A DNA stretch of 64,000 bases from positions 99,149 to 163,148 of IMG/VR virus record IMGVR_UViG_3300044732_001952; one strand, 5' to 3'. This document shows positions 1-9,614 of the stretch, piece by piece (position 1 is the first letter of the stretch; each line of letters opens with the position of its first letter). Under the pieces are notes generated by a model that saw only the letters and a list, made by a program, of their open reading frames with translations, searched no databases and had not been told where the DNA came from. The DNA is from a virus. A program made the translations under genes and the position numbers.

Positions 1-618
1 TTCTGCGGCTGTACATAAACCATTTGTGTAATCACCTGTCTGTGTGTTAAAATATATTGAAGTAGCTATACTCCAACTACCTAAATATGGTCCCCATATT
101 GCAACAATATCAGTTGTTAAATTAAGGGTTGTTAAATTAGTTTCACCTTTACATGTTTGGTTGACTGGGGTTACATCCATACCAGATAAAATTATCTGTT
201 GCCCAACTTGTAAATTTGCTGCGTCTATGTCTGTGGTTGTTAACCAAATTAAATTACCCTCAGATATTGGTAAAGTGTCTCCTTGTGGCCAAGGATTAAA
301 AACACTCCAATCTCTTATGTCAATACAAATGGGTGTTGGCGTAGTAGTGGTGTTACCAGAACTACTCGTGTTATGACCTGGATTAGATATTACAAGACCT
401 TCATTCCATATACTACTAAAATCTACTAATTCAAATTTAGGTTTTCCTTCACCTTTTATATAATGACCAATATTTTTAATATCTTGTTCTAAACCAAATT
501 GTATATAATAAAAATCGGAAATAGGTCGATAGACAATGGTATCTTTAATACCATCCCCATCACTATCAATTAATTTAAATGACTTATAATAAGGTATCTT
601 TCTATCATAAAAACTCAT
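1..618 (-). CDS. Partial structural protein downstream of the wedge genes (3' end outside window)
   Basis: The reading frame opens at an ATG at 618-616 and stays open for 206 codons to the window edge. The ATG overlaps the stop of the upstream gene (TAATG), which indicates translational coupling. The product starts MSFYDRKIPYYKSFKLIDSD and contains an Asp-rich DSDGDGIKD segment like a calcium-binding loop, then a Ser/Thr-rich linker, then a beta-rich stretch. It is the last visible gene of the baseplate run gp25, gp6, 604-aa and 330-aa genes, so a baseplate periphery or fibre-attachment role is inferred from position only. I do not recognise the family. Confidence 0.7.
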   Translation of the reverse strand, partial: MSFYDRKIPYYKSFKLIDSDGDGIKDTIVYRPISDFYYIQFGLEQDIKNIGHYIKGEGKPKFELVDFSSIWNEGLVISNPGHNTSSSGNTTTTPTPICIDIRDWSVFNPWPQGDTLPISEGNLIWLTTTDIDAANLQVGQQIILSGMDVTPVNQTCKGETNLTTLNLTTDIVAIWGPYLGSWSIATSIYFNTQTGDYTNGLCTAAE

Positions 619-1604
619 TATGTACTTAATATAAATTCTGTCATTGTTATTGTATTTTGTGTGTTTGCACCAATACCTGGTTCTACCCTAAACCAACGAT
701 TACCGTTATTAGTAGTAGGGTTTAAAATAGTGATTTGGCTTGTTTTCCAAGTTTGGTTATTAGCTAAATCACTTACAGTTATTGGTGACGCAATATAAAT
801 TGGTACATTAAAAAATCTATGGACTCTACCTGTTTTAGCGTTAAAAAATCTAGCCTCCATATAAATTTTTTTATTACCCGTACCTGTAATTGGGTTGTCG
901 GACATTAACCAATAAATTTTATTTAAATTAAACGAAGGCATTGTACTACCATTAGCAGATATATCTTCTGATGACAATAAATTTTGTTTTTTATTATTAT
1001 TACTGTCATAAAAATATAACCTAAAAAAACTTTTTTTAAAGTTATTTTTAACACCAATATCTTGTGGTACAAATCCAGCGGTAATATAATTAGGGGTATC
1101 ATACATACCACTATCCTTATTATAAAATCTAAAATTTATAGTTACAGTATTATAATTTTCAGGGATGTATTTAACTTTTTCTCCATCTATAATTGGGTTT
1201 ATGGCTTTTTTCTTTTCTCTTTCAATAAAATTATCGATATCATCAGAATAATCTACAACCTCAAATTTAACATTTATAGGTATGTTAATATTTTTGTAAT
1301 TATAATCAGGGTTTATTGTATTACCTGAAGAAATTAAAATACCACCCTCTGATACATCAAAATATCCACCAATATTTTCAATTAATGCTGTTTTTAAATT
1401 ACTAAAAGAACTTTTGGTAAAATAATTTTTACCGATATTTTTAGGTATTTGTAATTGATTGCCAGATTGCCCAGGTTTAATAGCATAAGTAGTTAAATAA
1501 TCAGTAAACTGTTGTGTACCCGTAACTACGTTGACCATCGGTTCTACTGTTCCACCTGTTATTGTGGGGTAATTTAATCTTATTTTATATCTATACGTAC
1601 TCAT
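618..1604 (-). CDS. Putative baseplate-associated structural protein, unknown family
   Basis: The product is about 328 aa and starts MSTYRYKIRLNYP. I chose the ATG at 1604 because it overlaps the upstream stop as TAATG; an in-frame GTG six bases upstream is less likely. The sequence is rich in Tyr, Asn, Thr and Ile, has no long helices or membrane segments, and looks like an all-beta virion protein. It lies between the 604-aa gene and the partial gene at the window start, in one co-directional run downstream of gp25 and gp6. T4 gp8 has a similar length and relative position, but I see no convincing sequence match, so only a structural role is proposed. Confidence 0.65.
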   Translation of the reverse strand: MSTYRYKIRLNYPTITGGTVEPMVNVVTGTQQFTDYLTTYAIKPGQSGNQLQIPKNIGKNYFTKSSFSNLKTALIENIGGYFDVSEGGILISSGNTINPDYNYKNINIPINVKFEVVDYSDDIDNFIEREKKKAINPIIDGEKVKYIPENYNTVTINFRFYNKDSGMYDTPNYITAGFVPQDIGVKNNFKKSFFRLYFYDSNNNKKQNLLSSEDISANGSTMPSFNLNKIYWLMSDNPITGTGNKKIYMEARFFNAKTGRVHRFFNVPIYIASPITVSDLANNQTWKTSQITILNPTTNNGNRWFRVEPGIGANTQNTITMTEFILST

Positions 1605-3418
1605 TAACACTTAACTGTTGCTGAAGGGTTCACCGTTAAAGGTTCAATTGTTATTTCTGGTATTTGTCTCCTAACATATATAAATTTATTTAAATATATA
1701 TAGTTAGCACCATTTAAAAATGGGTAATTAACGCCATTGTCACCATTTTCTATATAACCTGGTTCTAGAATATCCCTCCATTCAAGAGAACCATTAGGTC
1801 TTAATTCTGAATCACCAGGAATACCAACAACGTTTTGTCCAACATATGCTGATTCAATAATATTAGAAAATTTCCTAATGTCTAATTTAGAGAAAGGGTC
1901 TATATAATAACCTTTTTCGGGTGTGTTATTAGTATTTAAAGCAAATCTATGTATTATTTTAGAAACTGTTCTTTCTAAAATATCCCCTCTATTATATTCA
2001 ACAAAGTCACCAAAATACTCACTAGTTTTGGGTATGTTTTTTTCAATAGTCCCTATACCGCTTGGGTTATTAAGTGATATTGTTTCTATTTTGTTAGAAC
2101 TATCTGCGTAACTATATTCAAAATCCCAATTAGCGGTTACATCTGACCAATTAAAATTATTTGCTCCTGCTCTTTTTATTGTACCTAGGTATAGTTGGGT
2201 TAATTCACCGTCTTTATGACTGTATATAAACTTAGTATTTATGTCTTGTATAAAGGTAAATAACCAAGTATCGTTAGCTATAGCTAATTTATTAATTTTA
2301 GTTTTTGGGTAAATGTTAGTACCAAATGAAGTTGCTTTATTAACTTCGTAATCATTACCTGTTAACAAAGTAAATTTTCTTATATAATAATCTGACGGTA
2401 TACCATCCATTCTTCTAAATGGTATACTTAAATTATTAATATTTAACCCAGGTATATTACTTATTTTTAAATCAATAATAAAATTGTATCTATCAATAAT
2501 TTTTTCAACCCTATATAAACCATTGAGTATAAAAGGTCCATTTACGGTTCTTATGTCTATGTAATCAGAAACCCTTAAATTATGTGTTAATGCTGAAAAG
2601 CTGGGTGATAGGTTACCTGTAGTTACTTTGGTATAATTTGCATTAGTAGAGGTTCCACTTAAATCTGTAGATACTACTTTTATAATGTTCTGTGTGTTAA
2701 GAAAATTTATGTCGTTATCAGAAACATTTATCACTCTTTTTAAAATCAATTCATTATCGGGACCAATATATTTAGTTGTTAACCTAAATTTTGTTTCCGA
2801 ATACTGTCCGTTAACACCTAAAAAATCTACATCATGAAAACCAGTATAAATACTATTATGTGTGTTACTGTATATGTAACAAAAATCACCCTCAACCAAT
2901 TTATTTTTTTGTTGGGTCTCCAATAAAACTTGTTCTTTAGTGCCAGAAGGGTCAGTAGAAATTAAATTTTTTATAGTAATACCTTTATAAGCCTGATTGT
3001 CTCCTACTTTAGTGTATTTATCAATTTTACTAGGGTACAGTATTTGTAAAACCCAATTATTTGGTATAGGTGGGTTTTGATTAGTTATTACATTACCAGA
3101 ACCAAAAAGTGGGGTCCAATCAGAATTGTTTGGTCTTGTTATACCAATAGTTTGTGGGTTAGCCCCTGTTGTAACTGTTGTTGCTGTGTAATTAATTGAA
3201 TTGTCGGTAATAATGTTTAATCTACCTAGAATTCTATATTTTGTAGAATTGTCTCTTTCATCTTGAAAAACTTGGTCTGCACTAAGGATTGAAATAATTT
3301 TATTAAAATTATTTTTTAACGGACTAAGGCTGCTATCTAAATTTAATTTATAGTTAAAATTAGTGTCAGGGGCCATTTTATATCTAGCCCTACCCAATAG
3401 TTGTTCAATTCTTTCCAT
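1604..3418 (-). CDS. Putative baseplate wedge protein downstream of gp6
   Basis: This 604-aa gene starts MERIEQLLGRARYKMAPDTN two bases after the gp6-like stop, so it is coupled to gp6. The short basic N-terminal helix is followed by a long Asn/Thr/Ile-rich beta-type sequence without transmembrane segments. In T4 the gene after 6 is 7 (wedge), then 8. The position matches, but length and sequence do not let me name the gene. Its tight packing between gp6 and the 330-aa gene supports a wedge or wedge-periphery function. Confidence is good that it is a virion gene and low for its exact role. Confidence 0.65.
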   Translation of the reverse strand: MERIEQLLGRARYKMAPDTNFNYKLNLDSSLSPLKNNFNKIISILSADQVFQDERDNSTKYRILGRLNIITDNSINYTATTVTTGANPQTIGITRPNNSDWTPLFGSGNVITNQNPPIPNNWVLQILYPSKIDKYTKVGDNQAYKGITIKNLISTDPSGTKEQVLLETQQKNKLVEGDFCYIYSNTHNSIYTGFHDVDFLGVNGQYSETKFRLTTKYIGPDNELILKRVINVSDNDINFLNTQNIIKVVSTDLSGTSTNANYTKVTTGNLSPSFSALTHNLRVSDYIDIRTVNGPFILNGLYRVEKIIDRYNFIIDLKISNIPGLNINNLSIPFRRMDGIPSDYYIRKFTLLTGNDYEVNKATSFGTNIYPKTKINKLAIANDTWLFTFIQDINTKFIYSHKDGELTQLYLGTIKRAGANNFNWSDVTANWDFEYSYADSSNKIETISLNNPSGIGTIEKNIPKTSEYFGDFVEYNRGDILERTVSKIIHRFALNTNNTPEKGYYIDPFSKLDIRKFSNIIESAYVGQNVVGIPGDSELRPNGSLEWRDILEPGYIENGDNGVNYPFLNGANYIYLNKFIYVRRQIPEITIEPLTVNPSATVKC

Positions 3419-3420
3419 TG

Positions 3421-5292
3421 TTACCCTTCAGTTACAGTCGAACTTCTCTTAATCCTTACTTTTATATCCCTTTCAGGGAACTTAATTTCAAACATAGAGT
3501 CTATATCACCAAATAAAGCGTAATCAGAACCTAAATCAATTAGTTTACCATTATTAAATGGTATAACACCATTTACTAAAGATTCTGGTATGAAATTTTG
3601 TGATGTTTGGTTTAATGAATAAGGAGAACTTATTAAATTGTAAGCTCTTATATCAATAACATTTAGTACACCACCAACATTATTAATGTTTTCAACCAAT
3701 TGAGCGATATAAATATTATCACCCATTTCCCACTTCTTAACATCAAAATAATTTTTAACACTAGTAATAACGTTATTAATTAATTCTGATTGATTAATCT
3801 GTTTATCTATAAATAAGTCTATTTCAAATCCTAGGTTAACTACTTTACCATCACCAACTAATACGTAATCATTTATCATTCTATAATCTGATAACCAAGT
3901 TGCTATATTTTCTTTTAGAGTATTAGTAGATTGGTTTGTTAACTTACCTGAAGCATCTAAACCTAGTGTATAAATAATTACTTTATTTTGTTCCTCAGCT
4001 ATTTTATGTCTATAAGGTGAGCCGTATCTACCAGGTATTTTAGCTAAAATAGCTTCATAATCTTTAATAGTAACCGCTCTATTTTGTGAGGCAAAATTAT
4101 ACTTTGTATATTGTCTTATTTGGTCAACTGAAGGTACCCCAGCTCCACCTATTGCTGGAATTGGGTTATTAACTCTTAACGACCTTATTACCGATTGATT
4201 TGTTGGTGTGTTGGGTCCATTTACATTTAAAGTAACATTACCAATTGCGTTTATAGCATTAGGTCCTATATTACTACTAGGTCCACCACCAACTCTATAT
4301 CTAATAAATAAGGTTGTGTTTGGTTTAATTATTTCACCTAAAGCTGTAGTATTTATAAAGTCACCTATTTTTATACCAGTTGTAGATATGTTTTGTAATT
4401 GTTCATCGTCTGTACTAACACCACTACCAAAAGTTAATTTACAGTAATTATTATCAGTAAATTCTCTAACAAATTTTCTTGTTGTGTGAACATACTTACC
4501 AGGTTTAACCGCTTCATTATCAGTAGTTCTACTAGTGTCTTCAATAAAAACTTTATCTTCAGCTAACGAATCCATTTCATACCATCTTAAATCTGGGTCA
4601 ATGAACTGGTCTATTGTTGGGTTATTACTATAATTTGTACCTTCAAGATTTATTATACTTTCAATTGAAAGTACGTTTGTATCAGGTAAAAATATTTCAA
4701 AGAAAGGTACTGACTCACTTTGTGAGATACTCTTTTTAAAGATTTTCGTTAAACCATTAATTACTAACTCTCTTTTAACTATAGTATAATTTTGTAATGT
4801 ACCATTATCATCTATGTTAGGTAGAATTAATCTATTAGGTGTACCACCTACAGTATAAGGTGAAGAAAAGTCTATATCCTCTAAATTTTCAAATACTTGT
4901 CCACCACCTAAAACTTGTGAACCGTATCTAATCGTTGGTGCGTATCTAATATCCCATGTATCACCGTATACAGGTACTACAACGGAGTAATCTACTAAAG
5001 TAATACTAGGTCTTAGACCTGGTACTTTTAACCCCAATGTTCTTGCTATAGCTAAAACATTTTTTCTTTCTTGTGCATAATCCAAAAAAGTTTCGTTAAA
5101 CATTCGGTCTGTGTGATTGGATAACATATCTCCAACAGCCGCATTTAACTCTAATAACATCATCCCTACTGATGCGTCATTAAAATCAGAAAATACTTCT
5201 GGGTAATATAATTTAATGAAATTAACTAGTTCGGTTCTTACATCAGCGAAGTTCCTCGCAAAATAATTTATTTTTTTACTTTGTGTTGCCAT
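3421..5292 (-). CDS. Baseplate wedge protein, gp6-like (baseplate J family)
   Basis: This 623-aa protein resembles T4 gp6/baseplate J proteins. The N-terminal region (about residues 10-90) carries the typical FVKLYYPEVFxDF..ASVGMMLLELNA-type pattern, seen here as NFIKLYYPEVFSDFNDAS, followed by GDMLSNHTDRMFNETFLDYA. The central and C-terminal part has RVNNPIPAIGG and a segment around VTIKDYEAILAKIPG, typical of J-family C-terminal domains. In contractile tails gp6 dimers form the inner baseplate ring that clamps gp25 and controls sheath contraction. It starts 12 bases after the gp25-like stop, the same pairing as in T4-like and P2-like phages. Confidence 0.9.
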   Translation of the reverse strand: MATQSKKINYFARNFADVRTELVNFIKLYYPEVFSDFNDASVGMMLLELNAAVGDMLSNHTDRMFNETFLDYAQERKNVLAIARTLGLKVPGLRPSITLVDYSVVVPVYGDTWDIRYAPTIRYGSQVLGGGQVFENLEDIDFSSPYTVGGTPNRLILPNIDDNGTLQNYTIVKRELVINGLTKIFKKSISQSESVPFFEIFLPDTNVLSIESIINLEGTNYSNNPTIDQFIDPDLRWYEMDSLAEDKVFIEDTSRTTDNEAVKPGKYVHTTRKFVREFTDNNYCKLTFGSGVSTDDEQLQNISTTGIKIGDFINTTALGEIIKPNTTLFIRYRVGGGPSSNIGPNAINAIGNVTLNVNGPNTPTNQSVIRSLRVNNPIPAIGGAGVPSVDQIRQYTKYNFASQNRAVTIKDYEAILAKIPGRYGSPYRHKIAEEQNKVIIYTLGLDASGKLTNQSTNTLKENIATWLSDYRMINDYVLVGDGKVVNLGFEIDLFIDKQINQSELINNVITSVKNYFDVKKWEMGDNIYIAQLVENINNVGGVLNVIDIRAYNLISSPYSLNQTSQNFIPESLVNGVIPFNNGKLIDLGSDYALFGDIDSMFEIKFPERDIKVRIKRSSTVTEG

Positions 5293-5304
5293 ATTTTTTT
5301 TTAT

Positions 5305-5709
5305 TTAAACTGTGATAGTTACAAAATCTACTTTATTTAATGCCCCTTCTGTTACAATATAATCTATCCTTACTACCGCGGAATGGTCTCCCTTACCATT
5401 GTATTCACTACTATCGGGTCTATCTACAGTTAATGTTGTTATTGTTAAATTTGGTATGTATTTACTAACTGCGTTTTGAACTTCGTTCCTAATGTCATCT
5501 CTAACTTGATTGTCGTTTGGTTCAAATAGAAATTGTTTTAGATTTGTACCAAAGTCGGGTAGATATAATCTATCCCCTGGTGTTGTTAATAAAAGATGTA
5601 ATAAATCAGATTTAATAGCATCATAACTATTCTTATTCATTTTAAGAAAATAGTTTTTCGTATCGTCATCCCTAAATGGGAATGCTATGTTTATAAACCT
5701 TTCTGCCAT
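5305..5709 (-). CDS. Baseplate wedge protein, gp25-like
   Basis: This 134-aa protein of the gp25/GPW family is the conserved wedge subunit that nucleates sheath polymerisation. It shows the family pattern FPF-D-D in the N-terminal fifteen residues, then LLHLLLTTPGDRLYLPDFG (residues about 36-54) and LKQFLFEPND, equivalent to the LLT..GER...P.fG..l..flFe signature. It is followed directly by gp6 and preceded by a 139-base intergenic region with two copies of the ATATTTAT motif and a terminator of the preceding operon. This is therefore probably the first gene of a late wedge operon. Confidence 0.9.
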   Translation of the reverse strand: MAERFINIAFPFRDDDTKNYFLKMNKNSYDAIKSDLLHLLLTTPGDRLYLPDFGTNLKQFLFEPNDNQVRDDIRNEVQNAVSKYIPNLTITTLTVDRPDSSEYNGKGDHSAVVRIDYIVTEGALNKVDFVTITV

Positions 5710-5721
5710 TTCTTTTTATTT

Positions 5722-5729
5722 ATAAATAT
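5722..5729 (-). promoter_or_regulatory. Late-promoter-like motif ATATTTAT upstream of gp25
   Basis: On the coding strand the sequence reads GAATATTTATAAATAAAAAG, ending 12 bases before the gp25 ATG. It is one of a recurring set of ATATTTAT elements placed in front of virion genes. The overlapping TATAAATA equals the T4 late promoter core. Promoter function is inferred. Confidence 0.5.
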
Positions 5730-5749
5730 TCAATTATACAATTTATACC

Positions 5750-5757
5750 ATAAATAT
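5750..5757 (-). promoter_or_regulatory. Second ATATTTAT motif upstream of gp25
   Basis: A second coding-strand copy (CATATTTATGG) lies 28 bases upstream of the first, in the same intergenic gap. It may be an alternative start site or a chance AT-rich match. Confidence 0.35.
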
Positions 5758-5780
5758 GAAATGTAAATTTTAAGCATAAA

Positions 5781-5802
5781 AAACCCCTCGTGTGAGGGGT
5801 TT
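5781..5802 (-). terminator. Strong intrinsic terminator after the ribonucleotide reductase gene
   Basis: A perfect 9-bp stem, AAACCCCTC/GAGGGGTTT, with a 4-base loop GTGT is followed on the minus strand by a run of T. It lies 46 bases downstream of the reductase stop and separates the replication operon from the gp25 wedge operon. Confidence 0.85.
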
Positions 5803-5848
5803 AATTTTTAACCATTACTTTTTATGATGTTATATAAAGTTATGAATA

Positions 5849-7711
5849 TTACTTCACTTCACATCCTGCTCCACCACTACAAGCCAACTCACCACTAAGG
5901 TCAGTATTATCAGAAAGTTCTACTACTTTAGATAAATCTATGTTAGATAGAGATTTCATCATTCTATGGTAAGTTTCCTCATCACAATCTTCAAAAGGAG
6001 CTTGTTGGTAGGTACCTCCATTATAAGGTAAAACTGACAATCCGTTATAGAATTTACGATTAGTCCACATCCATTCACCTGCCAAATCCCAATCTTCATC
6101 CTTCAATGAAATTGTTGCTGAAACGTTATGTGTATTTTGTCCTGTTCTATGTCCAGGTTTAATCCATTCTTGTGATACTTTTTTAACTCTTTCCAAAAGT
6201 TCAAAAGGTGACTCATGTCTAAGGATTGAGCCTAGTGGTGATTTTTGTGGTACAGAAATAACTGCTGTATCGTGTGGTCTAAATACTTCGTCCTCAACTA
6301 GTTCAGGGTGGTAGATAGAAAGGTATGTGTAAATAGCCTCATTTTTACCAACTCTAACTCTTCTAACATAATAATCGTTATGCCAAGCGTGAATACCTGA
6401 AGAAGTTCCAAGTGTTAATGATGTTGTACCAGCTGGTTTAACAGTTGTTGTTCTTGCTGCAGGATTAATATTAATTAAATTAGCTACTCTTTCATTTTCA
6501 GCGTTAACCATTTCAGCAGCTTCAGTCATATTATAACCCAATACAACACCTGAACCAATTCCTGTCATTGATACCCCGATTAAGGCGTCTTTCTCGGTAG
6601 TTCGTTTCCATACATCTCTTAGGTAATGAAAATCTGTGTAACCAGCTTGTAACGTACCAATAAATGCTGCCGCTTTAACTCTCTCATTCAAGTCTTCTTG
6701 TGATTCAATGTTTGATACGTTAACCTCACAAAGATTACAGAACTGATAAGGTCTAAGAGCAATTTCACAACAAGGGTTAGTTCCCCAATCTTTGTCGTAA
6801 GAAAAATAAATTCCAGGTTCACCAGCTCCAGATAACTCGACTCTTTTCCACAAATCCATAAAGAATTCTTTAGTGATTTTGTTTCTTAATAGAACTGCTG
6901 AGTTATTAGCTCTACCTCTTTGTGGATTAAGTTCCCACCAAGGTCCTGATTTACACGAAATCATTTCATCATCGTCAGCTGAAAATAATGAGATAAGTGC
7001 TGCTCTTCTGATACCACCAGCTAATACTGCGTCAGCAATGTGACATACAATATCATGTGTTTCTAGTGTTGTTAGTTTTTCTCTATCTACCTTAGCATCC
7101 AACACTTTTTTAATATTGTGAACACAATCTTTAAGTGGTTGTGGACCTGGTGCTTTACCACCTGATGTAACCAATAAAGCTCCTTTTGGTCTGATGTCTG
7201 AGAAATCAAAGATAGGTGTTGATGAATTAACCCCAAAATAAGATTTCATCAAAACTTTGATTGCGTCAGCCCATCCTTCAATTGAATCACTAACTACATA
7301 TCGTCTAGTTCTGTTTGGGTCTGGTTTTCTAATTTCAGGTAACTTATCAACGTGGTGTTTTTGTACTGAATAACCTACACCTGTACCCCCTAACAATAAG
7401 AACATTGTTTCTGGAAATGCATCAATGTGGTCAATCGGTAAGAAAGCACAGTTATAAACTCTGTTTGGTGAGATTTCAATTGGTCTCCCCCCAAACTGTA
7501 ATGAACGCATGGATGGTAAAACTTTACGGTCATAAACCATTTTATAAACGGTTTCAATTTCTTCTTTTAAATGAGAATATTTTTTTTGGTGCATTTCTTT
7601 GTTTCTTGTCACCAACTCTTCCCAAGTTTCTCTTCTTTGTTTTTCTGGTAAATACTTAGCGTATTTCATGTAGACAGTAATGTCTGATAGAATCTGATTT
7701 GATAATTCCAT
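5849..7711 (-). CDS. Adenosylcobalamin-dependent (class II) ribonucleoside triphosphate reductase, monomeric type
   Basis: This 620-aa enzyme reduces ribonucleotides to deoxyribonucleotides for phage DNA synthesis. Family features are FGGRPIE and YNC near residue 88 (candidate redox Cys), GGTGVGYSVQ around 108-117, NPCCEI (candidate radical-Cys motif), VKPAGTTSLTLGTSSGIH, and a C-terminal ACSGGAGC pair (Cys611 and Cys617) that fits the mobile dithiol arm. There is no accompanying small (NrdB-type) subunit gene, consistent with class II, which needs vitamin B12. It is the last gene of the replication operon, 29 bases after the helicase, and is followed by a strong terminator. The class assignment rests on motif order and on the missing partner subunit. 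Confidence 0.85.
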   Translation of the reverse strand: MELSNQILSDITVYMKYAKYLPEKQRRETWEELVTRNKEMHQKKYSHLKEEIETVYKMVYDRKVLPSMRSLQFGGRPIEISPNRVYNCAFLPIDHIDAFPETMFLLLGGTGVGYSVQKHHVDKLPEIRKPDPNRTRRYVVSDSIEGWADAIKVLMKSYFGVNSSTPIFDFSDIRPKGALLVTSGGKAPGPQPLKDCVHNIKKVLDAKVDREKLTTLETHDIVCHIADAVLAGGIRRAALISLFSADDDEMISCKSGPWWELNPQRGRANNSAVLLRNKITKEFFMDLWKRVELSGAGEPGIYFSYDKDWGTNPCCEIALRPYQFCNLCEVNVSNIESQEDLNERVKAAAFIGTLQAGYTDFHYLRDVWKRTTEKDALIGVSMTGIGSGVVLGYNMTEAAEMVNAENERVANLININPAARTTTVKPAGTTSLTLGTSSGIHAWHNDYYVRRVRVGKNEAIYTYLSIYHPELVEDEVFRPHDTAVISVPQKSPLGSILRHESPFELLERVKKVSQEWIKPGHRTGQNTHNVSATISLKDEDWDLAGEWMWTNRKFYNGLSVLPYNGGTYQQAPFEDCDEETYHRMMKSLSNIDLSKVVELSDNTDLSGELACSGGAGCEVK

Positions 7712-7740
7712 TTTTTAAATTTTTTATAAACTTTTAATTA

Positions 7741-9156
7741 TTAATTAATACTTTCTTCAGTATCTTTTTGTTTTTTTCTGAGTTTTGCCATCTTCAATCT
7801 TTCACGAACATTCTCATCTTTTCTTTCCTCAACCTTTCTCTCATAACCTAAGAAAGTGTCTGAAGTTTCTGTATCAATGAATACTCGACCATTATCAAAC
7901 GTACAATCCTCAAAGATAACACCATCTTTACCGAATCTAGATTTTAAAACCGCTATCGTTGCTCTATTGTTTTCTTTTTGTGTTAGAGTTCTTGCGATAG
8001 ACATTATAAAGTGACCAATCTGAGCCTTTTTAATTGACCCACCCATTTGGTCCCCTGTTACTACATCAGCTGAGATTGACGCCCTGTTACCTTGAACCGC
8101 TGTCCATCCCACCATACCATATTCAGCTAACATGGATTCAAAACCTCTCATGACGTTACCCTCACCTGACCATTCATCGTTATATCTTCTTGCCGATTCA
8201 ACACAGTCAATGTAATCTAATACAATCATGTCAGGTTTAAACCCAACTGAAATTAAATGTCTTACGTAGGTTTTAAGGTGATTAACCGTAACTCCTTCAG
8301 ACGAAAACTTTCGAATAACTAAATCGTTTTCTTTACCATTTGTTCTTTCTTTAATTACTTCCATGACTCTTTCTTCTTCGTCAGATAGAGAGTTAAGTTC
8401 TATCCCACTCCAACAAGCGGCATGTTTTCTTTTGATAACATCAGGTATGTCTTCAAAAACAATTTGTAAAACATTATACCCCACATTATATGCGGTATTT
8501 GCTATTTTGGTTAGAATTGTTGTTTTACCAACACCATAAGGTGCTAGAATAACCCCTAATTCTCCCCGTGATAAACCACCGTCAGTTAATTCGTCGATAC
8601 CACTTATTCCCGTAGGAACTGGATGTCTAAAATCCTCTTGTAACACTGTATCCCAACCTTCGGTAATTGATGTCCCATCATCTTTTTCAGCTCCGATGGA
8701 AAGAGCTTCTTTCATTATATCTGCACACTCTTCATACTTATCAAAATCACCGTCATCAATAATTTTTGATATCTTATCGTTGGCTTTTTTAAGTTCTTGT
8801 TGTCTACAGAAATTTAAGGCTTTATCCTGAACAAATTCCCAATCCTCAACACCTAGATTTCTTATTTCTTTTGTGATTTCAAACACATAATCTTGGGTTA
8901 TCTTATCCTTAATTTCTACTTTTAGAATAGTTTCTAATGTATCCCAAGCAGGAACTTTTTCAAATCTTTCAAAATAATCTTTTATTGTGGCAATAATCAA
9001 CCTGAAATACTCATTATCAAAATATTTCGCGTGAACAATATCGATAATTCTATCTGAGAATTTTTTATTTGCTGGATGTAGAATTTGATTAATAAACTCT
9101 GTTTGAAACTTATATCCTAAATAACCTAATGTAACTTCTTTACTCATACCCAACAT
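7741..9156 (-). CDS. Replicative DNA helicase, gp41/DnaB-like
   Basis: This 471-aa RecA-fold hexameric helicase has an N-terminal DnaB-like helical domain (residues 5-150), a linker, and a RecA core starting GLSRGELGVILAPYGVGKTT with Walker A around 207-213. Walker B is DMIVLDYID (about residues 308-316), and further on AVQGNRAS and GDQMGGSIKKAQIGH match DnaB motif 3/4 patterns. It unwinds DNA at the fork ahead of the phage polymerase. It lies after the 145-aa unknown gene and before the reductase. The start may be the second ATG at 9147 (MSKEVT), as the extra three residues look dispensable. The C-terminus is highly charged. Confidence 0.9.
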   Translation of the reverse strand: MLGMSKEVTLGYLGYKFQTEFINQILHPANKKFSDRIIDIVHAKYFDNEYFRLIIATIKDYFERFEKVPAWDTLETILKVEIKDKITQDYVFEITKEIRNLGVEDWEFVQDKALNFCRQQELKKANDKISKIIDDGDFDKYEECADIMKEALSIGAEKDDGTSITEGWDTVLQEDFRHPVPTGISGIDELTDGGLSRGELGVILAPYGVGKTTILTKIANTAYNVGYNVLQIVFEDIPDVIKRKHAACWSGIELNSLSDEEERVMEVIKERTNGKENDLVIRKFSSEGVTVNHLKTYVRHLISVGFKPDMIVLDYIDCVESARRYNDEWSGEGNVMRGFESMLAEYGMVGWTAVQGNRASISADVVTGDQMGGSIKKAQIGHFIMSIARTLTQKENNRATIAVLKSRFGKDGVIFEDCTFDNGRVFIDTETSDTFLGYERKVEERKDENVRERLKMAKLRKKQKDTEESIN

Positions 9157-9176
9157 TTATAATAATAAGTATATAT

Positions 9177-9614
9177 TTACAGTGCAATTCCACTATATTC
9201 CACACTAAAATTTTCTAAAGAAAATACTTCTTGTATTTCTTTGATTAAGGCAGGAATAATTTTACGAACATCCACAGAGTATCTTACACGTTGTGGATAA
9301 ACGTTACCAGAGAACCTCTTTTTAACCACACATTTCTCATCAATCTTAATTTCAAAATCAAAAATGTCTTCATTATCATAAATGTTTTCAACTAGGATTT
9401 CTTCTTTGGTTTGTTCTTTGTAAGGGTTGTAATTTTTGTACAAGTATTCATAGGTTTTTTCTTTGAGGTCGTCCTCAATAAGTTTTACACAATCATTTAC
9501 ACAATCAGTTAATTCTAAAGAATTTAAAATTTTGTTATTAAAATTTTTGATTGCGAAAAATCTTTGACAGATAATGTTCCCATTAATGTACAATACAAAT
9601 TCAAATTTTTTCAT
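9177..9614 (-). CDS. Unknown protein in the replication operon
   Basis: This 145-aa protein starts MKKFEFVLYINGNIICQRFF. The ATG overlaps the exonuclease stop (ATGA) and the stop lies 20 bases before the helicase start, so it is an integral member of the replication operon. The sequence is acidic with mixed alpha/beta character, alternating beta strands at both ends and a charged central helix (DDLKEKTYEYLYKNYNPYKE). There are no Cys clusters, signal peptide or membrane segments. Position between exonuclease and helicase recalls small replication accessory genes of T4, such as the helicase loader gene 59, but I see no sequence support for such a match. Confidence 0.7.
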   Translation of the reverse strand: MKKFEFVLYINGNIICQRFFAIKNFNNKILNSLELTDCVNDCVKLIEDDLKEKTYEYLYKNYNPYKEQTKEEILVENIYDNEDIFDFEIKIDEKCVVKKRFSGNVYPQRVRYSVDVRKIIPALIKEIQEVFSLENFSVEYSGIAL

